DNA of 44,822 nucleotides from the NCBI GenBank assembly GCA_022564295.1, contig JADFLR010000032.1:1-44822 (forward strand). Direction: 5' to 3'. Numbering within the stretch: the stretch's first letter is position 1; each line of letters begins with the position of its first letter. Positions 27,128-36,507 of the stretch are shown in pieces. Position numbers and translations under genes: made by a program. The DNA is from Bacteroidota bacterium. GTDB lineage: Bacteria; Bacteroidota; Ignavibacteria; Ignavibacteriales; Ignavibacteriaceae. The notes under the pieces were generated by a model. It was given only the letters and a program-made list of their open reading frames with translations. It ran no database searches and was not told the origin of the DNA.

Positions 27128-27410
27128 AGTTATTTTACCTGAATCTAAATAGTTAAAATGTCTTCTCCGAACTCAAAAAAGGTAATAATTTATAATTCTA
27201 TAAAAAAGAATGATAAATATACTGCCTGTAACTGTGTATATCAATTCATTTTTTCACAGAAAATTTAATTTAGTAACGAGGCAAACAATGATATATCATA
27301 TTATAAAATGAGAATGTGTGATACATGGAATTAACAAAAAATTGGATTATATTTAAATAATAAAATAATCTATGAATTTTTAATATTACGATTTTAGTTT
27401 TCCAGTCCAA

Positions 27411-28139
27411 ATGTGTTACAAATACAAATCACTTACAAAAAAGGGCAGCGATAAGGACCGTAATGAAGATTCCATTGGTATTCTGGAATTGGAAGACGGA
27501 ATTTTATGTATCGTTTGTGATGGTTTGGGTGGTGGACTTGGTGCAAGGAAAGCTTCTGAGCTTTGCGTGAAATCTATTCAAACTTATTTCTTAGAATCGA
27601 ATGAAAAAAACCATCTTAGTAAAATAAGAGAATCTATTATTGCAGCTAATGCAGAATTATTCGGAATATCGATTTCCAGCAAAAAGTTTAAGGGGATGGC
27701 TACTACATCCGATGTGTTTTTTTTCAACAATCATACGATTTTTTGGGGACATATCGGCGATTCAAGAATTTACCATCTCAAAAACAGCAAATTACATCAA
27801 CTTACTAAAGACCATTCGCTTGTTCAGCAAATGGTGGACGAAGGTTACATTTCAATGAGAGCTGCTTCAAAACATCCTAACAAAAATGTCATAATGAATG
27901 CTCTTGGTGAGAGTCTCGATATTGACATCGATTCGAGTAAACTCATTTTAGATACAAAAGCTCGCCATCGATTTATGATTTGTTCCGATGGCGTAAATGC
28001 TGTGATTAGTAAAGAAGAATTAGAAATAATATTAAATGAAAATGATTTAGATAAATGTATAGATATGCTTGATAAGACGATACAATCCGCTGGTGCTCCC
28101 GATGATTATTCTATCATTGTGATTGAACGAACTAAATAA
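27411..28139 (+). CDS. PP2C-family protein phosphatase
   Basis: A 242-residue metal-dependent Ser/Thr phosphatase. Motifs in order: KKGSDKDRNEDSIG (N-terminal basic/acidic motif), CIVCDGLGGG (metal-binding Asp-Gly), FFNNHTIFWGHIGDSRIYH, LTKDHSLVQQMVDEG, MICSDGV (third metal Asp), and PDDYSIIVIE, where PDN is usual in relatives. It is compact, like stand-alone bacterial Stp/PrpC enzymes. No kinase is adjacent, so its substrate is unknown. A 283-bp AT-rich spacer precedes it. Likely cytoplasmic signalling. Confidence 0.88.
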   Translation: MCYKYKSLTKKGSDKDRNEDSIGILELEDGILCIVCDGLGGGLGARKASELCVKSIQTYFLESNEKNHLSKIRESIIAANAELFGISISSKKFKGMATTSDVFFFNNHTIFWGHIGDSRIYHLKNSKLHQLTKDHSLVQQMVDEGYISMRAASKHPNKNVIMNALGESLDIDIDSSKLILDTKARHRFMICSDGVNAVISKEELEIILNENDLDKCIDMLDKTIQSAGAPDDYSIIVIERTK

Positions 28140-28278
28140 GGTAAGTTTAACCACAATTTAGAATATTTCCTCAAAAGATTCTTTCAAATTTATAGATCCA
28201 AATTGATTTTACACCTCCGTATCCATAATTTGAATCAAGATAAAACAAAATTTTTAATCACAATATCGTAATAGATAG

Positions 28279-29544
28279 TTGGATAAATTTATTATAAACG
28301 GGGGTAAAACCCTTCAAGGTAAATTGGAAGTAAGTGGTGCCAAGAATGCAACACTTGCATTAATGCCGGCTGCAATTTTAGCTTCCGGTAAATCACTATT
28401 GATGAATACTCCCGAGTTGAATGATGTATTTACTATGATCAAATTGCTTAAACATTTAGGTGCGGTTATTAATTTCAGCAATCATATTCTAACAATCGAT
28501 ACCAGTAAAATTGTAGAATTCATAGCCCCTTACGAACATGTAAAAAAGATGAGGGCTTCGGTGTATGTTTTGGGTCCGCTTTTAGGAAGATACGGGGAGG
28601 CGAAAGTATCGTTGCCCGGTGGATGTGCATGGGGACCCCGCCCGATTAATCTTCATCTTGAAGCGTTAAAAAAGATGGGTGCTGAAATTGATTTAGTGGA
28701 TGGGTATATCGAAACAAAAGCAAAAAAGCTAAATGGCGCAAACATATCTTTCGATATTTCTTCCGTAGGTGCAACAGGCAATACCATTATGGCTGCCGTT
28801 CTTGCAAAAGGTACTACCTTAATCAATAATGCGGCAACCGAACCAGAGATAACAAACCTGGTAGAATTTCTAATAAAAATGGGTGCAAAGATTGAAGGCG
28901 AAGGAACCAAAACCCTCACGATAGAAGGAGTGGATGAACTGAATTCCGTTGAGATAAAGACAATTCCCGACAGGATTGAAGCAGGGACAATGCTTATTGC
29001 AGCGGCGATGACCAGGGGAAAAATAACTTTAACAAATGTTGATGCGGGTTTGCTTCGGGCAGTCCTATTAAAATTAGAATCGGCAGGATGTAAAGTTGAA
29101 ATTACGGAAGAAAAAATTGAGCTCGATGCATCTGATTTAGAAATAAATCCTACTAATATTTCCACTTCTATTTTCCCGGGATTTCCAACAGATATGCAAG
29201 CGCAATGGACTGCATTTATGTCTCTTGCTGATGGAACATCCACTGTGTGCGACACAATATATTTTGACAGGTTTAAACATGTTCCTGAACTTGTTAGATT
29301 AGGAGCAAATATATTAGTGAATGAAAACATTGCAATGATTAAAGGTGTGAAAGAATTAAACGGTGCAAAAGTCATGTCGACCGATTTGAGAGCTAGCGCA
29401 TCATTAGTACTTGCAGGATTAGCTGCTAAAGGCACAACAGAAGTTCTCAGAGTTTATCATTTAGATAGAGGTTACCAAAAGATAGAAGAAAAACTTAGCA
29501 GTCTTGGTGCAGATATAGTTAGAGTTTCCGGAAAAGAATATTAA
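28279..29544 (+). CDS. murA: UDP-N-acetylglucosamine 1-carboxyvinyltransferase
   Basis: MurA (421 residues) transfers enolpyruvate from PEP to UDP-GlcNAc, the first committed step of peptidoglycan synthesis. Seen: K22-N23 in SGAKNA and the reactive cysteine C116 in PGGCAWGPRP, so the enzyme should be sensitive to fosfomycin, unlike Asp variants. The two EPSP-synthase-like halves and the DLRASASLVLAGL motif are complete. The start is TTG, directly opening MDKFIINGG; no alternative in-frame start fits the family. It is followed after 12 nt by the membrane peptidase gene. Confidence 0.97.
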   Translation: MDKFIINGGKTLQGKLEVSGAKNATLALMPAAILASGKSLLMNTPELNDVFTMIKLLKHLGAVINFSNHILTIDTSKIVEFIAPYEHVKKMRASVYVLGPLLGRYGEAKVSLPGGCAWGPRPINLHLEALKKMGAEIDLVDGYIETKAKKLNGANISFDISSVGATGNTIMAAVLAKGTTLINNAATEPEITNLVEFLIKMGAKIEGEGTKTLTIEGVDELNSVEIKTIPDRIEAGTMLIAAAMTRGKITLTNVDAGLLRAVLLKLESAGCKVEITEEKIELDASDLEINPTNISTSIFPGFPTDMQAQWTAFMSLADGTSTVCDTIYFDRFKHVPELVRLGANILVNENIAMIKGVKELNGAKVMSTDLRASASLVLAGLAAKGTTEVLRVYHLDRGYQKIEEKLSSLGADIVRVSGKEY

Positions 29545-29556
29545 TTATCGATTATT

Positions 29557-31770
29557 ATGAAAAACATCTTTAAATGGAGAAATTATCTCGGTTTTTATCT
29601 TCTCATTGTACTTCTCTTTAATCTTGCCCTTCTTAAATTACCGTTAACAAACGTATTCGGTTATGAATTTTCAGTAATTAATTCCTTGTTAATTGTTCTT
29701 TTATCGGGAATTTACACCATCTATTTTTTCGAAATCAATTTTAATAAAGAAAATAGAAATTTCATTCCTGAATTATTTAAATCTCTTACACTTCTTCTTA
29801 TAATACCATTTTCTGTTTCTGTAATTAACTCTGTTTTTTCCGGCTTCTGTTCCTTCACAGATGGATTGTTGTTTTATATCGTTATCACTTGTCCATCAAT
29901 CATCATAGGTATTTCTTTAGGATTAATTTCAGTACTGATTGCTGATAGATTCCGTGTTGTTCTGCTTTCTGTGCTTTGCTTCGGAATATTAATGATTATT
30001 GCTTTTGAAATTTACTTTAACCCTCAGGTTTATGTTTTCAATCCTATCATTGGTTTTTTCCCAGGAACTATTTATGATGAAGGAATTTCTGTTTCGAGTA
30101 AATTAATTTTATACAGGTTTTTTAATCTACTCTTTTTTAGTTGGATTATTTCAGCAATTGTAAGATTGAAAAGAAACAAAAAGAAAAGATCAACATTTTT
30201 TATGGTAAAAGTACTTTTAATAGCTGCAGCATTTTACCTGCTTTCACCCATTTTAGGTTTTTCCACTACATTCGGTAGTTTAACAAACACGCTATCAAAT
30301 TCAGTTATTACAAGACACTTTGTTATTCATTTAGATAAAAGAATTGACACCGAAAAAGTAAAAATGCTTGCCTTAAACCATGAATATTATTACCAGGAAT
30401 TAGAAAAATATTTTGAAGTTAGGTTAGATGAAAAGATACACTCATTTATATTTTATAATAATGATCAGAAAAAGGAATTATTTGGTTCACGTAATGCAGA
30501 TGTGGCAAAGCCATGGTTAAATCAGATATATATATCTATAAGAAATTGGGAGCATACCCTAAAACATGAACTTGCTCATTGCTTCAGTGCAAAATTCGGA
30601 TCGGGGATCTTAAAACTTGCTTCAGGTTTAAATCCAATGTTGATTGAAGGCATTGCAGAAGCTGCCGATGGAAATTATGATGACAATTCTCTCCATTTTA
30701 TGGCTGCTTTGGCTTATAATTCAGGATATGAAGTTGATATTAAGTATTTATTATCAAAATTTGGCTTCTACAGCAAAACATCGAGTATTTCTTATATTTT
30801 TGCTGGTTCTTTCATACAATATTTAATTGATAATTATGGAATTAGTAAGTTTAAAGAATATTATCTAACTGGTGAATTTCCAAAGAGTTATAGACTTAAT
30901 TTAAATAATACTTTGAAAAATTATTATTCATTTCTTACTAATTCAGATTATTTTTATAATGAACATATAGCGCATTATTATTTTGGAAGAAAATCATTAT
31001 TTCAAAAGATTTGCCCAAGAGCAATTTCGGAGCAATTAAATGATGGCTGGGAGCAGCTAAGTGATTATGACTTTATCGGGGCACAGTTTTCATTTACTTC
31101 CGTTCTGAACAAAACAGATAATTACACCGCGTTAATGGGTTTGATTCGGACGTATGAAAAACAAGATAGTCTGTTCGAAGCAGTTAAACTTCTGAAGAAT
31201 AAGATTGAATTTTATGAATCTACCTCGTACCAATTCAATCTTGAATTAACATTAGCAGATTTATTTGTCAAATTAAATAATTTTGAATCGGCGGATTCAT
31301 TATATAAAGTATTAATTGAGCAGCAGCCAAATAGAAAACTGACCTATATCGCGAATATCAGAAGAGAATTAATTAAAAAAGAATTGATTAAAAAGTATCT
31401 TGTAGGAAGTAATTACGATAAATATTATATACTGCAGAAGTTGAACGGAAAATCGTATAATTATTGGTCAATTCCTGTTATGATTTATTTATCAAAACTT
31501 CTTGATGAAGATTATGATGTATTTCTCGAAAAATTAGATAAGAAATTTAATGTTAATAATTATTCCAGCAGTTATGCCGGTTTTTTAATTTCAAAATATA
31601 TGTTGGCAAATAATGATTTTGTTAATGCAAGAAAAATGGCTGGTCTTTCTTTAAGATACGATTCAGATATTAATTTTAACATTATTCTACAACAGCAGTT
31701 TAACAAAACCAGGTGGTTTTTAAGTAACGGAGATTCACTATTAAATAAAATTGAAATAATTAAGCGATAA
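29557..31770 (+). CDS. Membrane-anchored gluzincin-like metallopeptidase with TPR-like tail
   Basis: A 737-residue protein with an unusual layout. Residues 1-235 contain about seven hydrophobic helices; about 250-480 is a soluble domain with a zinc motif H337-E338-L-A-H341 in TLKHELAHCF and a downstream E364 in LIEGIAEAAD, the HExxH...E pattern of gluzincins. Residues 500-737 look helical with TPR-like periodicity (LFEAVKLLKNKIE, DLFVKLNNFESADSLYKVLIE). The peptidase domain is presumably outside the cytoplasm. The substrate is unknown. Its position between murA and a PerM-type transporter suggests an envelope role, but that is weak. No close named family was recognised. Confidence 0.7.
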   Translation: MKNIFKWRNYLGFYLLIVLLFNLALLKLPLTNVFGYEFSVINSLLIVLLSGIYTIYFFEINFNKENRNFIPELFKSLTLLLIIPFSVSVINSVFSGFCSFTDGLLFYIVITCPSIIIGISLGLISVLIADRFRVVLLSVLCFGILMIIAFEIYFNPQVYVFNPIIGFFPGTIYDEGISVSSKLILYRFFNLLFFSWIISAIVRLKRNKKKRSTFFMVKVLLIAAAFYLLSPILGFSTTFGSLTNTLSNSVITRHFVIHLDKRIDTEKVKMLALNHEYYYQELEKYFEVRLDEKIHSFIFYNNDQKKELFGSRNADVAKPWLNQIYISIRNWEHTLKHELAHCFSAKFGSGILKLASGLNPMLIEGIAEAADGNYDDNSLHFMAALAYNSGYEVDIKYLLSKFGFYSKTSSISYIFAGSFIQYLIDNYGISKFKEYYLTGEFPKSYRLNLNNTLKNYYSFLTNSDYFYNEHIAHYYFGRKSLFQKICPRAISEQLNDGWEQLSDYDFIGAQFSFTSVLNKTDNYTALMGLIRTYEKQDSLFEAVKLLKNKIEFYESTSYQFNLELTLADLFVKLNNFESADSLYKVLIEQQPNRKLTYIANIRRELIKKELIKKYLVGSNYDKYYILQKLNGKSYNYWSIPVMIYLSKLLDEDYDVFLEKLDKKFNVNNYSSSYAGFLISKYMLANNDFVNARKMAGLSLRYDSDINFNIILQQQFNKTRWFLSNGDSLLNKIEIIKR

Positions 31771-31785
31771 TAGAAGAATAAAATT

Positions 31786-32868
31786 ATGTCGGAAATAACT
31801 GAAAAAAATCAAAGATGGATTACCTATTTCCTCGGCTTTATTGTATCGGTAATAGTTGTTGTTATATTAATCACTTTTAAGGATATATTAATCCCGATTA
31901 CAATTGCTGTTCTGTTAACCTATTTGTTTCATCCATTGTTAGAATTAATGAAGGAGAAATTAAAAATTCCTAGACCGATTGGTCTTGTATTGATCTTCAT
32001 ACTAAACTTCGTAGTTATTTATGTGTTAGGATTAATTTTCTTTTCGAGTTTTGGTGGTTTTTCTGCCAAGATAGAATTTTATGGTGAGAGATTATCTCAA
32101 ATTACCAGAGATATTTTAAGCCCGTTCAATTTAACATTACTCGAGTTGGAAGGAATATTAGGTCTTGAAATTCAGAAATTTGATGCCGGCAGCCTCTTAA
32201 AAAAATTATTTGATGCTGGAATTATTCAGGGATTTGTTTCTTCATTTTCCAACCTACTAGGTAATTTCTTTATAGTTATGCTCTTTTGGGTATTCATGAT
32301 CATGGGCAAAAATAAATTTGAGGAACGATTGAAGGTAGCTTTTTCATCAAGTTCTGTTGATATTGAGAAACAGGTGCAAGCAATAAACGAACAATTACAA
32401 TCTTACTTGATTATTAAAACATTAATTAGTATAGCAACAGGAGTAACCTTCACAGTTATTTTAACAATTTACGGAATTGATTTTGCATTGTTCTGGGGAT
32501 TGCTTGCATTTGTTCTTAATTATATCCCCAACGTCGGTTCATTGCTAGCAACCTTGTTCCCAATAATAATTGCATTACTAGATTACGGATTTGGTTTCAC
32601 CTCCATTTCTATTGCAGTTTTACTATTAATAGCACAAAATATTTATGGTAATATTATTGAACCGAAGTTTTTAGGAAAGACGATGGATCTCAGTCCGGTT
32701 TTCATTTTAATGTCTCTTATTTTTTGGGGATGGGTTTGGGGAATTGTAGGTATGTTTTTAGCTGTTCCAATTGCTGCGGTTCTTAAAATATTTTGTAGTA
32801 ATATCGATTCTCTTAAACCCATTGCAATTATTATTGGCACAAAAGCCGAACCAATACAGAATAATTAG
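31786..32868 (+). CDS. AI-2E family (PerM/YhhT) transporter
   Basis: A 360-residue integral membrane protein with about eight transmembrane helices. Typical family wording is present: ILIPITIAVLLTYLFHPLLE near the N-terminus, then FALFWGLLAFVLNYIPNVGS and GNIIEPKFLGKTMDLSPVFI (with its neighbours) and the terminal WGIVGMFLAVPIAAVLK. Members were named for autoinducer-2 export (TqsA), but others are ion or unknown-substrate transporters, so AI-2 should not be assumed. It lies 15 nt after the peptidase gene in the same operon. Confidence 0.9.
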   Translation: MSEITEKNQRWITYFLGFIVSVIVVVILITFKDILIPITIAVLLTYLFHPLLELMKEKLKIPRPIGLVLIFILNFVVIYVLGLIFFSSFGGFSAKIEFYGERLSQITRDILSPFNLTLLELEGILGLEIQKFDAGSLLKKLFDAGIIQGFVSSFSNLLGNFFIVMLFWVFMIMGKNKFEERLKVAFSSSSVDIEKQVQAINEQLQSYLIIKTLISIATGVTFTVILTIYGIDFALFWGLLAFVLNYIPNVGSLLATLFPIIIALLDYGFGFTSISIAVLLLIAQNIYGNIIEPKFLGKTMDLSPVFILMSLIFWGWVWGIVGMFLAVPIAAVLKIFCSNIDSLKPIAIIIGTKAEPIQNN

Positions 32869-32893
32869 ATAAAAGTTTTTAAGTATTGCAAAT

Positions 32894-34291
32894 ATGAATT
32901 TATCAAACGAACTAAAAAAATATTCATTTCTTGAATCAGCAAAAAGGGTCGCAGAAAATCTTAATCTTCCGGTTTACCTAATTGGCGGATTCGTAAGAGA
33001 TATAATTTTAAATCGTAAAAGAGTGGACATAGATTTTTTGATAGTTGGTGACGGAGATCTTTTTGCCAGAGAATTTGCCGGAGAACTGGGAGCTAAAAAT
33101 GTTGTTACATATAAAACTTTTGGAACTGCACATTTTGAATATGAAAATTTAAATTTTGAATTTGTCGCAGCAAGAAAAGAATCTTATCAAAGAGACAGCA
33201 GGAAACCCAAAATAACAGAAGGCACTTTTAAAGACGATATTAATCGGAGAGATTTTACTATTAATACTTTAGCAGTATCTGTAAATAAAAAAGATTTTGG
33301 CGAACTGATTGATACCTATGATGGATTGAAAGACATAAATAATAAAATAATAAAAACACCCTTAGACCCGATGATAACGTTTAATGATGATCCATTAAGA
33401 ATATTACGTGCATATAGATTTGCCTCGCAGTTAAACTTTTCTGTTGATGAATCAATAAACATTGCTGCAAATAAATTAAAAGATAGGTTGGATATAATAT
33501 CGCAGGAACGAATAACAGATGAGTTTTTGAAGATTCTTGCATCACCAAAGCCCTCTATAGGTTTGAAATTACTTTACGATTCAGGTGTTATGGAGATTAT
33601 CTTTCCGGAAATTGCAAACTTAGCCGGAGTTGATCAGCGAAATGACTATCATCATAAAGATGTTTTCCTTCATACCTGCGAAGTTGTAGATAATATATCA
33701 TCGAAAACAGAAAACGTATGGTTAAGGTTTGCTGCTTTAGTGCACGATATCGCCAAACCACAAACGAAAAGATTTGTAGAAGATACCGGCTGGACATTTC
33801 ACGGACACGAAGAGCTAGGTGCAAAGATGATGAAATCTCTTTTTAGAAGAATGAAACTTCCGTTTAATAAGCTGCATTATGTTGAAAAACTAATCAGGTT
33901 ACATTTAAGACCTATTGCTTTGGCAAAAGATGAAGTTACCGATTCGGCTGTTAGAAGATTAATTGTTTCAGCAGATGATGACCTGGAAGATTTAATAACT
34001 TTTTGCCGCGCCGATATTACAAGTAAAAATCCAACTAAGGTGAGTATGTATCTTCAAAACTATAACAACGTAATGAAGAAGGTGATTGATGTAAAAGAGA
34101 AAGATGAATTGAGCGCATTCCAGTCTCCTGTAAAAGGTGAAACCATAATGGAAGTATGTAATCTCAAACCATCAAAAAAAGTTGGTGAGATTAAAAAGGC
34201 TATCGAAGATGCAATCCTGGACTGTAAAATAGGCAATAACTATGAAGAAGCTTATGAGTACTTGATAAAAATTAAAGATGATTTTATTTAG
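32894..34291 (+). CDS. CCA tRNA nucleotidyltransferase / poly(A) polymerase family protein with HD domain
   Basis: A 465-residue class II nucleotidyltransferase. The head shows LIGGFVRDIIL with catalytic DIDF (about 48-51), then EGTFKDDINRRDFTINTLA and DDPLRILRAYRFAS (in parts), the usual order. An HD domain follows with HTCEVVDN and ALVHDIAKPQTK. It probably adds CCA to tRNAs, which fits the tRNA-Leu here lacking an encoded CCA. A split CC-/A-adding role or poly(A) polymerase activity remains possible in this superfamily. It sits 25 nt downstream of the transporter gene. Confidence 0.9.
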   Translation: MNLSNELKKYSFLESAKRVAENLNLPVYLIGGFVRDIILNRKRVDIDFLIVGDGDLFAREFAGELGAKNVVTYKTFGTAHFEYENLNFEFVAARKESYQRDSRKPKITEGTFKDDINRRDFTINTLAVSVNKKDFGELIDTYDGLKDINNKIIKTPLDPMITFNDDPLRILRAYRFASQLNFSVDESINIAANKLKDRLDIISQERITDEFLKILASPKPSIGLKLLYDSGVMEIIFPEIANLAGVDQRNDYHHKDVFLHTCEVVDNISSKTENVWLRFAALVHDIAKPQTKRFVEDTGWTFHGHEELGAKMMKSLFRRMKLPFNKLHYVEKLIRLHLRPIALAKDEVTDSAVRRLIVSADDDLEDLITFCRADITSKNPTKVSMYLQNYNNVMKKVIDVKEKDELSAFQSPVKGETIMEVCNLKPSKKVGEIKKAIEDAILDCKIGNNYEEAYEYLIKIKDDFI

Positions 34292-34322
34292 TAGATAATA
34301 CCATAATTACAGCATCTTTAAA

Positions 34323-34763
34323 TTAAAACCTTACCGATACACCCATCATATATGTTTTATCGGATATGAATGCTTTATTATTCCGGATTCCTATCATAAA
34401 ATCAACTGGGAAATTGTCTTTTGCAACTTCATATTCAAATTCATTAAACTCAGAAGCAAAATCAGGTGTGTTAAAATTATTTAGGGTTGATGAAGTATCC
34501 GCTTCTTCTTTATCTTTCTTTTTGTTTTTGGTTATAACCATGTACGCAATAACACCAGCTACAATTAAACCGCCGACTACATATATTGCTGTGTTGTCTG
34601 AATCATCTGATTGCTGACCATTTCCGCCACTCCCACCACCAATTTCATCATATACTCCTAAGTAATTTTGCGAATATATAGTTGCACTTGGCAGCAAAAT
34701 TCCAAATGAAAGAGAAATTATTGTAATTATCAGTATCTTTAGTTTTAATTTTGTGTGTTTCAA
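34323..34763 (-). CDS. Small secreted/membrane protein (146 aa), unknown function
   Basis: A 146-residue protein. Residues 1-32 form a signal peptide or first helix ending TIYSQ, then comes a Gly/Ser/Asp-rich low-complexity linker (GGGSGGNGQQSDDSD), a transmembrane helix (about 59-79) and a lysine-rich stop-transfer (KNKKKDKEE). A final domain ends in the aromatic residue F (MMGVSVRF), as outer-membrane proteins often do. The start is TTG, with GAGGT about five bases upstream. It is a single-gene unit between two plus-strand operons. Function unknown. Confidence 0.7.
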   Translation of the reverse strand: MKHTKLKLKILIITIISLSFGILLPSATIYSQNYLGVYDEIGGGSGGNGQQSDDSDNTAIYVVGGLIVAGVIAYMVITKNKKKDKEEADTSSTLNNFNTPDFASEFNEFEYEVAKDNFPVDFMIGIRNNKAFISDKTYMMGVSVRF

Positions 34764-35110
34764 AGTTACCTCAATTTTATTTTCATTCTATTTGTAATTT
34801 AAACTAATTCTTAATAGTAATGCAAGTACCTATTTTATGCAGAAAAATTACTTACTGTTTTTTAAATTCAAACTAATAATACTAAAATATTGAAAAATAC
34901 TTCCAAATATCATTTAGCAGAATTACCGTTAATATAAATATTAAACCGTTTGTACAGTTGTTTATGGTAGTATTTAGTCATGTTATAATTTTATAATTAA
35001 ATTTAAACCAATATTAGTTGTGATTTTGTCATACAACATCAATGTAATATTTTTTATTCATACGTTATTCAAAATATTTTCAAATAAAAGAAAATAATCA
35101 GGAGATAATA
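34764..35110. other. Long AT-rich intergenic region
   Basis: No gene is visible in these 347 bases between divergent genes. AGGAGA lies six bases before the tolC-like ATG. Promoters for both directions must be here, but no convincing promoter boxes or operators were picked out by eye. Confidence 0.5.
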
Positions 35111-36457
35111 ATGCGCACAATTTTTGTTTTTATTTTATTTACAATAGTCTCACTCTCGGGATATGGTCAGGAAGAACTAACTTTAGATGATGCGATTCAA
35201 ATTGCACTTCACAAAAACTCCTCACTTCAGATAAGTATTAACGGACTTGAAGGATTTGAATCGAACGTAAAAGCATCTTACGGAAATTTCCTTCCATCAT
35301 TAGGTTTGGGTGCGACCTGGGACTGGTCACGTTCTGAAGTGCAGGGTGTCGGAGTAGAATTCATTGGTGGAACACCTGTTGTAACTGCTGCTTCAACACA
35401 ACAACGCAGTTATAGAACCAGCATCAATGGAAACTGGACATTATTTGATGGCTTATCAAATTTTGCTACACTCTCGCAAAGTAAAAATGATCTTGAATCT
35501 GCAGAGTATTCTTTAGATAGATTAAAACAGGATATTGTATTTACAACCACAAGTTTATTTTACGATATAATGAACACACAAAAACTATTAGAAGTAAAAG
35601 AAGATAATTTGAAATGGAATGAAAAAAATCTTGAAACTATAAGTGAAAGAAACAAACTTGGAGCAGCTACTCTTGCAGATGTTTACCAGCAGGAAGTAGC
35701 AACCGGTAATGCCGAATTGGATATCATAAGAACAAGCAACCAGTTGGAAGTAGCAAAAAATGAATTACTGTTTTATTTAGGGCTGGATGTATTAGAGGAA
35801 TATTACTTTTCTGATGAAATAACTGATGAAGAAGCAGATGTATTAAAAACAGATCTTGCTGAAGATTATGAAAAGATTTCTGAATTCGTAAATGATGCAT
35901 TGAAAAACCGTTTTGATTACCGCAGCGCTCAATTGAATCTGGAAGGTGCAAAGGATGGCGTAACTATTGCCCAGTCGGGTCACTGGCCATCCTTGGTTGC
36001 ATCAGGAGGATATTCCTGGACTGGTAGTAGTATTTCCGATCTCAATAATTTTAGACGAAGCCAGGTTGGACTTTCTCTGAATTTCCCGCTTTTCCTTGGC
36101 TGGTCGGTTGATAATCGTGTACAATTTGCTCAGGTAGATGTAAAAAATAAGGAAGTTGAACTTACCGATCTTGAAAGAAATATTAAGAGGCAACTACAAC
36201 AAACTTTTCTCGATCTTCAGGCAGCATTTAAATTTCTTAATGTAAGTGAAAATAATATTTCATTTGCGGGAGAAAATTTAAAAATAGAACAGGAGAAATA
36301 CTCTCTCGGGTCAGGTAAGCTTTTGGACGTTCTTATAGCAAACTCAAATTATACAACTGCACTTACAGATTTGATAAATGCTCAGTTTGTTTATCTCGTT
36401 CTGAGCGAACAATTAAAATATTATGTGGGTGTGTTAGATTACTCAAAGTATGAATAG
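35111..36457 (+). CDS. TolC-family outer-membrane efflux protein
   Basis: A 448-residue outer-membrane channel protein. A signal peptide ends GYGQ (about 20), followed by the opening LTLDDAIQIALHKNSSLQI and two repeats of long amphipathic helices with beta-strand turns (GWSVDNRVQFAQVDVKNKEVEL, in parts), the TolC-type coiled-coil barrel. It is the first gene of the exporter operon and supplies the outer-membrane exit duct for the periplasmic adaptor and MacB-like ABC unit that follow. The length is typical. Confidence 0.92.
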   Translation: MRTIFVFILFTIVSLSGYGQEELTLDDAIQIALHKNSSLQISINGLEGFESNVKASYGNFLPSLGLGATWDWSRSEVQGVGVEFIGGTPVVTAASTQQRSYRTSINGNWTLFDGLSNFATLSQSKNDLESAEYSLDRLKQDIVFTTTSLFYDIMNTQKLLEVKEDNLKWNEKNLETISERNKLGAATLADVYQQEVATGNAELDIIRTSNQLEVAKNELLFYLGLDVLEEYYFSDEITDEEADVLKTDLAEDYEKISEFVNDALKNRFDYRSAQLNLEGAKDGVTIAQSGHWPSLVASGGYSWTGSSISDLNNFRRSQVGLSLNFPLFLGWSVDNRVQFAQVDVKNKEVELTDLERNIKRQLQQTFLDLQAAFKFLNVSENNISFAGENLKIEQEKYSLGSGKLLDVLIANSNYTTALTDLINAQFVYLVLSEQLKYYVGVLDYSKYE

Positions 36458-36491
36458 TTTTTAATCAAAAAGTATGAATAATTTTTAATCA
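36445..36491. repeat. 23-bp tandem duplication over the tolC 3' end
   Basis: AAAGTATGAATAGTTTTT at 36445 recurs at 36469 as AAAGTATGAATAATTTTT; the two 23-base copies differ at one position and are one base apart. The first copy contains the TAG stop; the second would read KYE then TAA. It is a slip duplication in the short gap before the adaptor gene. Confidence 0.85.
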
Positions 36492-36507
36492 ATAGGAGAA
36501 TAGATCG

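Noticed and set aside
27128-27410. Short 36-codon frame upstream of the PP2C gene
   Set aside because: No ribosome site and composition like the AT-rich spacer.
28653-29435. Long open frame antisense to murA (260 codons)
   Set aside because: It mirrors the codons of the intact murA gene, has low-complexity Ser/Ile/Val/Phe composition and lacks a ribosome site.
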